Below are positions 8,727 to 16,164 of a DNA stretch of 41,075 bases, one piece after another (position 1 is the first letter of the stretch; the number at the start of each line of letters is the position of its first letter). Source of the DNA: Clostridiales bacterium UBA1763 (lineage in GTDB: Bacteria > Bacillota > Clostridia > Oscillospirales > Oscillospiraceae); assembly GCA_002314685.1 (NCBI GenBank), contig DCHB01000039.1:2554-43628 (forward strand), written 5' to 3'. A model generated the notes under the pieces. It saw only the letters and a list, made by a program, of their open reading frames with translations, had not been told where the DNA came from and ran no database searches. A program made the translations under genes and the position numbers.

Positions 8727-8760
8727 TTTCCCGACAGTGTCCCTGCTGTCGGGAAATTTT
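8727..8760 (+). terminator. pyc terminator
   Basis: TTTCCCGACAG/CTGTCGGGAAA stem, 8-nt loop, then TTTTTATAT, 4 nt after the pyc stop. Confidence 0.9.
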
Positions 8761-8771
8761 TATATATACAC

Positions 8772-8801
8772 TTGACTATATAAGTACAATGGGATTAAAA
8801 T
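8772..8801 (+). promoter_or_regulatory. Promoter of the 8847 gene
   Basis: TTGACT (8772-8777) and TAAAAT (8796-8801) with an 18-bp spacer. Confidence 0.55.
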
Positions 8802-8846
8802 TAGACCAAGCTTAATTACACAACAAATCGCATGGAGGATATTAAA

Positions 8847-9455
8847 ATGAAAAAAGCGTTTGTCATTATTCCCGTAGGCGCCGCCGCAGTCGCCGCGGCA
8901 CTCGTGCTTGCAAAGAAGTCCAAGGGCGGCGAGCCCAAGGCGGCAAAGTCCAAGGCCGCATCGGGCAAAAAGGCAAAGACTGTCATCAACAAGCCCAAGG
9001 CGGGTATGTATAGCTTCGCATCGGGCTACAAGGATGCAAAGACCGTCGAGGTCACCTTCACATACGATGAAGACAAGTGCACCTACTCCGAGGTTTCCGA
9101 GGGCTTCCTCGTTCCCACCGACGACAGCCACGCAGGCATCCTGTACGGCGAGGATTTTGCAATGCAGATTGAGTACGCACCCTACTACGCGGGCGACGAT
9201 TTTGCCGCACTTACCGCCGAGGTCAAGGAGCGCTTCAAGAATGTCGGCGACATTACCTGCAACGGCGTAACGGGCATCAAGTACTTCAACGGCAAGAACT
9301 TCTGTATGTGCTTCCCCATTGAGGGTGCCGCCGCAGATTACGTTCTTATCAATGTCGTCAGCATGGGCGACGACAGCGAGGAGGAGGCGGCAAAGCTTCC
9401 CGAGAACGCAATGGTCGTTGCAATCATGGACACCTTCGCAATCACCGCAAAGTGA
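8847..9455 (+). CDS. Unrecognised membrane-anchored protein with Lys/Ala-rich linker
   Basis: 202 residues. The ATG at 8847 is chosen over an in-frame ATG 15 nt upstream because that ATG lies inside the GGAGG ribosome site itself. Residues 4-24 form one hydrophobic helix (FVIIPVGAAAVAAALVLA) with no signal-peptidase or lipobox pattern, so it is probably a membrane anchor. A Lys/Ala/Gly-rich tether (about 26-55) leads to a globular domain of about 145 residues with several aromatic beta-like segments and three cysteines. I do not recognise the fold. Promoter and terminator make it a single-gene unit. Confidence 0.8.
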   Translation: MKKAFVIIPVGAAAVAAALVLAKKSKGGEPKAAKSKAASGKKAKTVINKPKAGMYSFASGYKDAKTVEVTFTYDEDKCTYSEVSEGFLVPTDDSHAGILYGEDFAMQIEYAPYYAGDDFAALTAEVKERFKNVGDITCNGVTGIKYFNGKNFCMCFPIEGAAADYVLINVVSMGDDSEEEAAKLPENAMVVAIMDTFAITAK

Positions 9456-9462
9456 AATATAC

Positions 9463-9502
9463 AAACAAAAAACGCAGGAATTTTTTCCTGCGTTTTTTGT
9501 TT
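9463..9502 (+). terminator. Terminator of the 8847 gene
   Basis: A long symmetric hairpin, AAAAAACGCAGGAA/TTCCTGCGTTTTTT, with a T-tract, 8 nt after the stop. Confidence 0.9.
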
Positions 9503-9895
9503 GAGTGAAGAACTATGAGTGATGAGTGATGAGTGAACGGGCTCATTTCGCTGACGCTCCATTCACCCCTACGGAGCGAAACATAGCTTGCACCCGTAGG
9601 GGGGAATGAAATGACCCCGTTTTTTCAATTTCGTTTATACGCTTCAGCTTATCGTTTTTGCGGTGTCCCGACCAGTGACATTGTGCTAAAGTCAAGATGT
9701 CCCCTAACATATCGGTGCACCTCAAAGTTTAGCACCAAACGTTCATCACTCATCACTCATAGTTCTTCACTCGTAAGGCGGGCTCATTTCGCTGACGCTC
9801 CATTCACCCCTACGGCGTTGGATTATGTCAGCACCCAACACTCATCACTCTTCACTCATCACTCATCACTCTTCGCTCATAGTTTTTTGCGATAA
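9503..9895. repeat. Composite intergenic repeat, copy 1
   Basis: No gene here. The stretch is built of modules that recur elsewhere in the window. GTGATGA/GTGAAGA heptads sit at about 9505-9537, and in complement at 9740-9775 and 9838-9885. A ~35-bp module beginning GGGCTCATTTCGCT and ending CCCCTACGG occurs at about 9539-9576 and 9780-9816, and its inverted partner (CCCGTAGGGGGGAATGAAAT) starts near 9593. A ~100-bp module at about 9620-9720 on the minus orientation contains TTAGGGGACATCTTGACTTT. Copies of each lie at 16.0, 18.4 and 25.4-26.0 kb. Confidence 0.8.
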
Positions 9896-9909
9896 AATCG
9901 CAAAAAGCG

Positions 9910-9938
9910 TTGACAAGGCAAGGGTTTCAAGGTATATT
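9910..9938 (+). promoter_or_regulatory. Promoter of the 10008-15948 operon
   Basis: Perfect TTGACA (9910-9915), a 17-bp spacer and TATATT (9933-9938). The transcription start should fall near 9945. Confidence 0.8.
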
Positions 9939-9948
9939 TGACTTATAT

Positions 9949-9964
9949 GTGAGTGACTGCTCAC
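9949..9964 (+). promoter_or_regulatory. Candidate operator of the operon's TetR regulator
   Basis: GTGAG-TGACTG-CTCAC, a 5-bp-arm palindrome placed just after the predicted transcription start. The operon encodes a TetR-family protein (12945-13577), so repression from this site is a reasonable inference. Confidence 0.45.
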
Positions 9965-10007
9965 GAAATCGGAGAAAGTAAAAAATTAAAATACACAGGA
10001 GGAGACA

Positions 10008-10448
10008 ATGAATAAAAAAGAAACTCTGCGAGTATTAAAATTCGTACTGTTTTCGGCAAGCGCGGGAATTGTTGAAACTGTTGCGATGATTCTCGGCGAA
10101 GAAGTGTTCGAAATCCCGTACCACTACTTGTGCTACACGATTGCACTTGTAATGAGCGTTCTGTGGAACTTCACCTTCAACAGAAAGTTCACCTTCCAAA
10201 GCGCTGAAAATGTGCCCAAGGCGATGTTTCTCGTATTTCTGTTCTACATCCCCTTCGCACCGTTCACGATTTGGCTTGAGCACATCCTCGCGGATGTCAA
10301 CGGCTGGAACGAATATCTCGTTCTCGCAATAAACATGGGTCTCAACCTGTCCCTTGAATATCTCTGGGACAGCAAGGTTGTTTATAAAAACAGCATGGAC
10401 ACAAACGATTTGGCAAAGAAAAAGCAAGCACAGGAGGAAAATGAATAA
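10008..10448 (+). CDS. GtrA-like small membrane protein
   Basis: 146 residues with four predicted membrane helices (about 9-30, 40-60, 72-90, 100-118) and the family's WNFTFNRKFTF motif after helix 2. GtrA-like proteins are small membrane proteins, some linked to moving lipid-linked sugars; no substrate can be assigned. AGGAGGAG lies before the ATG. It is the first gene of the operon and its stop overlaps the next start by one base, so translation is probably coupled. No other integral membrane protein is encoded in this operon. Confidence 0.85.
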   Translation: MNKKETLRVLKFVLFSASAGIVETVAMILGEEVFEIPYHYLCYTIALVMSVLWNFTFNRKFTFQSAENVPKAMFLVFLFYIPFAPFTIWLEHILADVNGWNEYLVLAINMGLNLSLEYLWDSKVVYKNSMDTNDLAKKKQAQEENE

Positions 10449-11932
10449 TGGCTTACAACGGATTTGCAATTGACGAATATCTTGACGCGGCGGCTGTCAC
10501 AAAGCAGCTTGACGAGCTGAAGAAAAAGCCTATCTACTCCATTAAGCCCGAAAAGCTCAAGGAGTACGAGGAGGAGTATTTCGAGAAGAAGTGCTCCAAG
10601 TCCAAGGAAATGATTGCCGAGGCAAAGAACTATATCCCCGGCGGCATTCAGCACAACCTCGCGTTCAATCACCCCTTCCCCATAGTCATCACCAAGGCTG
10701 AGGGCAACAAGCTGTACGACATCGACGGCAACTGGTACTACGACCTGCTTCAGGCGGGCGGCCCGACCATTCTCGGCAGCAACGACCCCGTTGTTAAAGA
10801 GGCTGTTGTTGACCTTCTGAACACCTGCGGTCCGTCCACAGGTCTGTTCCACGAATACGAGTACAAGCTCGCGAAGAAAATCAGCGAGTGCGTACCCTCC
10901 GTTGACAAGTTCCGTATGCTCGGCTCGGGCACCGAGGCTTGTATGTGCGCACTGCGCGTTGCAAGACTCAAGACGGGCAACAAGAACGTGCTTAAAATGG
11001 GCGGCGCATACCACGGCTGGTCCGACCAGATGGCATACGGTATGCGTATTCCCGGCACCAAGGGACTGCAGAGCCCCGGTGTCCCCAACTTCGTATTCAA
11101 GCATACTGACGAGTTCTTCCCCAACGACCTCGAGGACCTCGAGCGCAAGCTGAAGAAAAACCAGCTTATCGGCGGCACTGCGGCAGTTTACATCGAGCCC
11201 ATAGGCCCCGAAAGCGGCACCCGTCCCGTATCCAAGGAATTTGTCCTCGGCTGTCAGGAGCTTGCCCACAAGTACGGCGCACTGCTCGTCTGCGACGAGG
11301 TCGTATCGGGCTTCCGTATCGGTCTGTCGGGTGCTCAGGGCTACTACGGCATAGACCCCGACCTGACAATCTTCGGCAAAATCATAGCAGGCGGCTATCC
11401 CGGCGCAGGCGGTATCGGCGGTCACGAGGACTGCATGGCTTACCTCGGCGCAGGTCTTGATGCAGGCGGCAAGAAGGTCACAAAGGCAATGTGCGGCGGC
11501 ACAATGGCGGCAACTCCCATCTCCTGCGTTGCGGGCTACACCGCAATCTGCGAGATTGAAAAGCGCAACGCCTGCGAGGTCGCGGGACGCATGGGCGACA
11601 GACTCACAAAGGGTCTGCAGGAGCTTGTCAAGAAGTACGAGCTTCCGTTCGTGGTGTTCAATCAGGGCAGTGTCTGCCACCTCGACAATGCGGGAACTAT
11701 GCACTTTGAAATTGACTGGATGAAGCCCTGGCTCATCCCCGGCGTTCTGAGCGAGACCTCAAAGCGCAAGACCGAGATGCAGCACATCGGCGCGGCATAC
11801 ATGGCAGAGGGCATTGTCACTCTCGCTGGCTCACGCCTTTACACAAGCGCGGCTTACACCGAGCAGGATATAGACGACGTTCTCAAGCGCTTCGACCGCG
11901 TATTTGCAAACTGCGGCAAGCTGGGTAAATAA
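10448..11932 (+). CDS. Class III PLP aminotransferase, glutamate-1-semialdehyde aminomutase-like
   Basis: 494 residues. Fold-type I PLP enzyme: the phosphate-binding GSGTEACMCALRVAR, AYHGWSDQ, the cofactor-nitrogen aspartate in LLVCDEVVSGFR and the Schiff-base lysine in LTIFGKIIAGGYP. PGGIQHN near residue 60 and the general layout resemble glutamate-1-semialdehyde 2,1-aminomutase (HemL), but the N-terminus is about 50 residues longer and the neighbours are sugar-metabolism genes rather than haem genes. It is more likely an aminotransferase or aminomutase acting on a sugar- or polyol-derived substrate. The following aldolase starts 2 nt after its stop. Confidence 0.85.
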   Translation: MAYNGFAIDEYLDAAAVTKQLDELKKKPIYSIKPEKLKEYEEEYFEKKCSKSKEMIAEAKNYIPGGIQHNLAFNHPFPIVITKAEGNKLYDIDGNWYYDLLQAGGPTILGSNDPVVKEAVVDLLNTCGPSTGLFHEYEYKLAKKISECVPSVDKFRMLGSGTEACMCALRVARLKTGNKNVLKMGGAYHGWSDQMAYGMRIPGTKGLQSPGVPNFVFKHTDEFFPNDLEDLERKLKKNQLIGGTAAVYIEPIGPESGTRPVSKEFVLGCQELAHKYGALLVCDEVVSGFRIGLSGAQGYYGIDPDLTIFGKIIAGGYPGAGGIGGHEDCMAYLGAGLDAGGKKVTKAMCGGTMAATPISCVAGYTAICEIEKRNACEVAGRMGDRLTKGLQELVKKYELPFVVFNQGSVCHLDNAGTMHFEIDWMKPWLIPGVLSETSKRKTEMQHIGAAYMAEGIVTLAGSRLYTSAAYTEQDIDDVLKRFDRVFANCGKLGK

Positions 11933-11934
11933 TA

Positions 11935-12939
11935 ATGGCAATGGATAAAAACGAAGCCGTAAGGCTTGTTATCGAGGCAGGTCACAGACTTGTCGAGGCG
12001 GGACTCATTGCCCGCACATGGGGCAATATAAGTGCCCGAATTTCCGACACGCAGTTCGTAATCACTCCAAGCGGTATGGCTTACGATGTCCTCACTCCCG
12101 AGGACATCGTGACCGTCAATATTGCCGACTGCAGCTATGAGGGCGACATTAAGCCCTCGAGCGAAAAGGGCATACACGCAGAGAGCTACAAGTACCGCCC
12201 CGACGTTAATTTCGTAATTCACACTCATCAGCTTTATGCGACGGCGTTCGGCACAATAGGTCAGGCGCTCTGCACCGATGAGGAGCTTTTGGGCAAAACA
12301 GTTCCCTGCGCGGAGTACGGCATTTCCTCAACGAAAAAGCTCATGCGCAAGGTCTCCGAGTCCATTCAGGCAAACCTTAAATCAAACGCATTTTTCATGC
12401 GCTATCACGGCGTTCTGTGCCTCGGTACGGATATTGAAAATGCCTTTGAGATAAGCCTCAGACTCGAGGAGCTCTGCAAGGACATTGTTAAGGGCAATAC
12501 CGAGCTTTGCGCTGAGGATAATTCCTTCGCCGTGCCCGATGCACTTAAAAATGATATTGAGGAGTCCTGCGCGATATTTGTCGGCACTCCTGCCGTGCGC
12601 ACCGTCAGCCGTGCAAGGGGCAGAATGCTCCCCATGATTGACGATATGGCTCAAATCGGCGGCACGGATTTTGCCTGCGTGAAGGTCAAAAACGGCTGGG
12701 AGAAGAAGGCGGCAAAGCATCTCAAGGGACGCAACGCGGTTTTGCTCCGCGACCTCGGTGCAATCTGCACGGGCAACAGTCTTGACGAGGCTGAGGCGGT
12801 TGCGAGCGTTCTGGAGAAGAACTGCCTTGCAAAGCTCTACTCCGAGTCCTGCGGCAAAAAGCATCACCTAAATTATTTCGATGCACTGTTACAGCGCACC
12901 GTTTATCTGATGAAATATTCAAAGCTGAAGAATAAATAA
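11935..12939 (+). CDS. Class II aldolase/adducin-family protein with a second, degenerate aldolase-like domain
   Basis: 334 residues, against about 215 for L-fuculose-phosphate aldolase. Residues 1-200 carry the family motifs: RTWGNIS, TPSGMAYD, SSEKGIHAESYK, the zinc histidines in VIHTHQLYATA and a later histidine in RYHGVLCLGTDIENAF. Residues about 205-320 look like a truncated repeat of the second half of the fold (KGRNAVLLRDLGAICTGNSLDEAEAVASVLE) without the metal histidines. By family it cleaves a phosphorylated sugar into a triose-type and an aldehyde fragment; the kinase at 13592 could provide the substrate. The start has only a weak ribosome site, which fits coupling to the gene 2 nt upstream. 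Confidence 0.8.
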   Translation: MAMDKNEAVRLVIEAGHRLVEAGLIARTWGNISARISDTQFVITPSGMAYDVLTPEDIVTVNIADCSYEGDIKPSSEKGIHAESYKYRPDVNFVIHTHQLYATAFGTIGQALCTDEELLGKTVPCAEYGISSTKKLMRKVSESIQANLKSNAFFMRYHGVLCLGTDIENAFEISLRLEELCKDIVKGNTELCAEDNSFAVPDALKNDIEESCAIFVGTPAVRTVSRARGRMLPMIDDMAQIGGTDFACVKVKNGWEKKAAKHLKGRNAVLLRDLGAICTGNSLDEAEAVASVLEKNCLAKLYSESCGKKHHLNYFDALLQRTVYLMKYSKLKNK

Positions 12940-12944
12940 AAGAT

Positions 12945-13577
12945 ATGGCTAAAAAGCTTACCGAAGAAAAAATAAACGAGATAATGGAGACGGGCATCCG
13001 CGTGTTTGCCGACTGCGGCTATGAGGGCGCAAACACAAATGTTATAGCGCACAAGGCGGGCATAAGCGTGGGCGTGCTGTTTAAGTATTTCGGAGACAAG
13101 GAGAGCTTTTTTCTCTCCTGCTTAAAGCGAAGCACCGACATACTCGAGCAGGTGCTCAGTCAGGTTGAAAGCGATGAGGGCAACACCTTCAGCAAGGCGG
13201 AAAGTCTTTTCCGCGCCGTAATCAGCTTCTCCCGTGAGCACGGCGACTACATAAGGATGTACCACATGATAACCGCGGGCAGCAACAAGGCGCTGACCGA
13301 AAGGCTTGCCGCCGAGATAGAGGGCGTGTCCTCGCAGGTCTATGGCGCGTATATTGCAAGGGCGCAGGCTGTCGGCGATATAAGGGCGGATATTGCACCC
13401 GAAAAAGCGGCGTTTTTCTTCGATAATCTGCTTATGATGCTCCAATTCACATATAGCTGTGACTATTACAAGATGCGTCTTAAAACCTACACGGGGCTTG
13501 ATGCCGATGATGAGGCGGCGGACGAGGCGATGATAAAACAGCTTCTCATGTTTGTTGACGGGGCATTGCGTCCATAG
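12945..13577 (+). CDS. TetR/AcrR-family transcriptional regulator
   Basis: 210 residues. The N-terminal helix-turn-helix (about 8-55) has the usual pattern: a start like KINEIMETGIRVFADCGYEGANTNVIAHKAGISVG and a recognition end VLFKYFGDKESFF. The C-terminal ~150 residues are a helical ligand domain that I cannot match to a ligand. It is embedded in the operon, 5 nt after the aldolase, so it probably autoregulates through the palindrome at 9949-9964. Confidence 0.88.
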   Translation: MAKKLTEEKINEIMETGIRVFADCGYEGANTNVIAHKAGISVGVLFKYFGDKESFFLSCLKRSTDILEQVLSQVESDEGNTFSKAESLFRAVISFSREHGDYIRMYHMITAGSNKALTERLAAEIEGVSSQVYGAYIARAQAVGDIRADIAPEKAAFFFDNLLMMLQFTYSCDYYKMRLKTYTGLDADDEAADEAMIKQLLMFVDGALRP

Positions 13578-13591
13578 GAAAGGAATACGGC

Positions 13592-15187
13592 ATGGCACAT
13601 GTACTGGCGTACGATATCGGCACAACAGGCGTAAAGACCTGCTTATTTTCCCTTACAGATAAAATCACACTCATAGCCGATGCAAACGAGGGCTACGGAC
13701 TTTACATCGGTGAAAACGGCGAGGCTGAGCAGGACTGCGACGAATGGTGGTCTGCAATGTGCAGTACCACGGCAAAGGCACTCAGTAAGGCAGGACTCAG
13801 CGGCAAGGACATAGCGGGCATTTCCTTCTGCTCGCAGATGCAGGGCATAGTGCTCGTGGATGAAGAGGGCAATGCTCTGCGCCGCCCGATGAGCTATATG
13901 GACCAGCGTGCAAAGAAGGAGCTTCGCGAGGGCATAACGGGCGGCATTGAGGTCGCGGGCGGCAATATATTCAAGGTGCTCAACTCGCTGAGAATCAACA
14001 AGGCTGTCGCGACAAGCGTAAAGGACCCCGTGTGGAAGTACAAGTGGGTTGAAAACAACGAGCCCGAGGTGTTTGAAAAGCTCAGATACTGGCTCGATGT
14101 CAAGGACTATCTTGTCGGCAGATGCACGGGCAAGCTCGTGATGACCGAGGACTCGGCATTCGCAACCCTGCTCTACGATACCCGCAAGGGACACGAGGGC
14201 TGGTCGGATGCGCTGTGCAGGATGTATAAGGTAAATCCCGCGCACCTTGCACCCATAATCAAGACAACGGATGAGGCGGGCAAGCTCACCGCAAAAGCCG
14301 CGCAGGAGCTCGGTTTGGCGGAGGGCACTCCCGTATTCGGCGGCGGCGGAGACGCAACGCTTATCGGCATCGGTGCGGGTTGCGTTGATGTCGGCGACAC
14401 GCATATGTACTGCGGCACAAGCGGCTGGGTATCCACCATTGTCGACAAGCAGATTGTCGATGTTAACGCGATGATAGCCTCCGTCGTGGGCGCTGTCAGC
14501 GGCAACTACAACTACTTTGCGGAGATGGAAACTGCGGGCAAGTGCCTTGAGTGGGTCAAGGACCACCTTGCACTTGACGAGATTGACATTTACCTCGAGA
14601 AGAAGGATATAGTCGGGCGCAGTCAGGAGAAGGTTTACACAAGCCTGTACGACTACTTGACCGACACTATCCGCAAGGTCGAGGCGGGAAGCGGCGGCGT
14701 TATTTTCACCCCGTGGCTGCACGGCAACCGCTGTCCGTTTGAGGACCCCAACGCGGCGGGAATGTTCTTCAACATTAAGCTCGAAACGGGCAAGGCACAG
14801 ATGATTCGCTCCGTCATCGAGGGCACCTGCTTCCATCTGCGCTGGATGCTCGAATGTCAGAGCAGTAAGATTAAAACGAGCGACACTATCCGCTTTGTCG
14901 GCGGCGGTGCGCTCAGCGATGTGACCTGCCAGATTCTTGCCGATATTTGCGGCAGACCCGTTGAGACCGTCAGCAAGCCGCAGAATGTCGGCTCTGTCGG
15001 TGCGGCGGCTGTCGTCGGTGTCGGACTCGGGATTATCGACAGTATGTCGAGGGTTAAGGACTTCATAGAGGTCACGGAAACCTATATGCCCAATCCCGAA
15101 AACAAGCAGGTTTACGACAAAAACTACGAGGCTTTCCGCAAGCTGTATCAGTCGAACAAGAAGAATTTTGCAATCCTTAATTCGTAA
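13592..15187 (+). CDS. FGGY-family carbohydrate kinase (xylulokinase-like)
   Basis: 531 residues. Actin-like ATPase fold: the N-terminal phosphate loop AYDIGTTGVKTCLFS, the sugar-side segment GISFCSQMQGIVLVDEEG, GGGGDATLIGIGAG (with the expected catalytic aspartate) at about 250-262, and the C-terminal adenosine motif VGGGALSDVTCQILADICGRPVE. Overall arrangement is closest to xylulokinase/gluconokinase types, but the substrate is not deducible. It would phosphorylate a sugar, ketose or polyol in the cytoplasm, giving the aldolase its substrate. AAAGGA site; 15 nt after the tetR stop. Confidence 0.88.
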   Translation: MAHVLAYDIGTTGVKTCLFSLTDKITLIADANEGYGLYIGENGEAEQDCDEWWSAMCSTTAKALSKAGLSGKDIAGISFCSQMQGIVLVDEEGNALRRPMSYMDQRAKKELREGITGGIEVAGGNIFKVLNSLRINKAVATSVKDPVWKYKWVENNEPEVFEKLRYWLDVKDYLVGRCTGKLVMTEDSAFATLLYDTRKGHEGWSDALCRMYKVNPAHLAPIIKTTDEAGKLTAKAAQELGLAEGTPVFGGGGDATLIGIGAGCVDVGDTHMYCGTSGWVSTIVDKQIVDVNAMIASVVGAVSGNYNYFAEMETAGKCLEWVKDHLALDEIDIYLEKKDIVGRSQEKVYTSLYDYLTDTIRKVEAGSGGVIFTPWLHGNRCPFEDPNAAGMFFNIKLETGKAQMIRSVIEGTCFHLRWMLECQSSKIKTSDTIRFVGGGALSDVTCQILADICGRPVETVSKPQNVGSVGAAAVVGVGLGIIDSMSRVKDFIEVTETYMPNPENKQVYDKNYEAFRKLYQSNKKNFAILNS

Positions 15188-15198
15188 AGGAGAACGCT

Positions 15199-15948
15199 AT
15201 GATTTATTGCTTCACAGGCACAGGCAACAGCGGCTATGCCGCAAAGCGCATAGCACAGAAAACGGGCATGGAGCTTGTCGATGTCTATGACTGCATCGCA
15301 AACGGCAAGCCCTTTGAGACCGAACAGAACGAGACACTCGTATTTGTCACCCCGACTCACTGCTGGAGAATTCCCCGCATAGTGAGCGACTGGATGAAAA
15401 AAGGCGCGCTCGCAGGCGGACACAAGGCATATTTCGTCATGACCTGCGGCAGTGATATAGGCAACGCGACAGAGCACTGCGCAGGGCTGTGCGAAGAGCT
15501 CGGCATGGAGTATATGGGTGTCGGCGAGGTCGTGATGCCCGAAAACTATGTCGCAATGTTCCCCGTTCCCGACACGGAGGAGTCAAAGCAGATAGTCAAA
15601 GCCGCAATCCCCGTGATAGACGGCTTTGCACAGCTTATATCCGAGGGCAAAGCCCTCCCCGAGGTGCGTGTCGGTGTCGTCGCAAGGCTCAAAAGCGGCA
15701 TTGTAAACGACGGCTTCTACGCAATCTGCGTCAAGGACAAAAAGTTCGTAGTTGACGACAAGTGCATAGCCTGCGGCAAGTGTGCCGCGGTGTGCGTAAC
15801 GCACAATATCGAGCTTAAAGACGGCAAGCCCGTGTGGGGCGGTAACTGCATCCACTGCATGAGATGTATATGCGACTGCCCGACGGGTGCGGTCGAATAC
15901 GGCAAAATCAGCGTCGGCAAGCCGCGCTACCATTGCCCTGAAATCTAA
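15199..15948 (+). CDS. EFR1-type flavodoxin-like plus two-[4Fe-4S] ferredoxin protein
   Basis: 249 residues. An N-terminal flavodoxin-like fold (about 1-150; FTGTGNSGYAAKRIA is the FMN phosphate loop, VFVTPTHCWRIPR the next loop) is fused to a C-terminal 2[4Fe-4S] ferredoxin domain. That domain has CIACGKCAAVC and CIHCMRCICDCP, eight cluster cysteines in all. Such EFR1 proteins are common in Clostridia with undefined electron partners. Here it is the last operon gene, 12 nt after the kinase, with an AAAGGAGA site. Its inclusion suggests that one step of the pathway is a redox reaction. Confidence 0.88.
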   Translation: MIYCFTGTGNSGYAAKRIAQKTGMELVDVYDCIANGKPFETEQNETLVFVTPTHCWRIPRIVSDWMKKGALAGGHKAYFVMTCGSDIGNATEHCAGLCEELGMEYMGVGEVVMPENYVAMFPVPDTEESKQIVKAAIPVIDGFAQLISEGKALPEVRVGVVARLKSGIVNDGFYAICVKDKKFVVDDKCIACGKCAAVCVTHNIELKDGKPVWGGNCIHCMRCICDCPTGAVEYGKISVGKPRYHCPEI

Positions 15949-15985
15949 AAAGAATAAGCAGTGCGCGGCACTGCTTATTCTTTTT
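15947..15985 (+). terminator. Terminator of the 10008-15948 operon
   Basis: A long hairpin, AAAAAGAATAAGCAGTGC/GCACTGCTTATTCTTTTT, beginning at the stop codon of the last gene. Confidence 0.9.
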
Positions 15986-16029
15986 AATTAGGGCTTGCAC
16001 TGCGCTGCTGCATCAGACAATAATCGGTG

Positions 16030-16130
16030 GTAAGGCGGGCTCATTTCGCTGACGCGCCATTCACCCCTACGGGCGCTGGGTTCAATCTGTACCCGTGCAC
16101 TCATCACTCATCACTCTTCACTCTTCACTA
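16030..16130. repeat. Composite intergenic repeat, copy 2 (short form)
   Basis: Between two converging transcripts. It contains one ~35-bp GGCGGGCTCATTTCGCTGAC...CCCCTACGG module (about 16032-16072) and a run of ACTCATC/ACTCTTC heptads (about 16097-16128). The ~100-bp module of the other copies is absent. Confidence 0.7.
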
Positions 16131-16163
16131 AAAAAAGCAGACTGCATTGCAGTCTGCTTTTTT
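16130..16163 (-). terminator. pnp terminator
   Basis: AAAAAAGCAGACTGCA/TGCAGTCTGCTTTTTT palindrome directly after the pnp stop on the minus strand, immediately adjacent to the heptad run. Confidence 0.88.
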
Positions 16164-16164
16164 C

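Noticed and set aside
9611..9895. Small frames inside the composite repeats, such as 94 codons at 9611
   Set aside because: They consist of repeated heptads read as SSLITHS-type runs and are broken differently in each repeat copy.
10382..11704. A 440-codon open frame antisense to the class III aminotransferase
   Set aside because: Shadow of a well-supported gene, no ribosome site, implausible Cys/Val/Leu-rich protein.
10448..11932. Assignment as hemL for haem synthesis
   Set aside because: No other haem gene is nearby, the N-terminus is extended and the operon partners are sugar enzymes, so the symbol would overstate the evidence.
13643..14836. A 397-codon open frame antisense to the FGGY kinase
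   Set aside because: Antisense shadow without ribosome site or recognisable domains.
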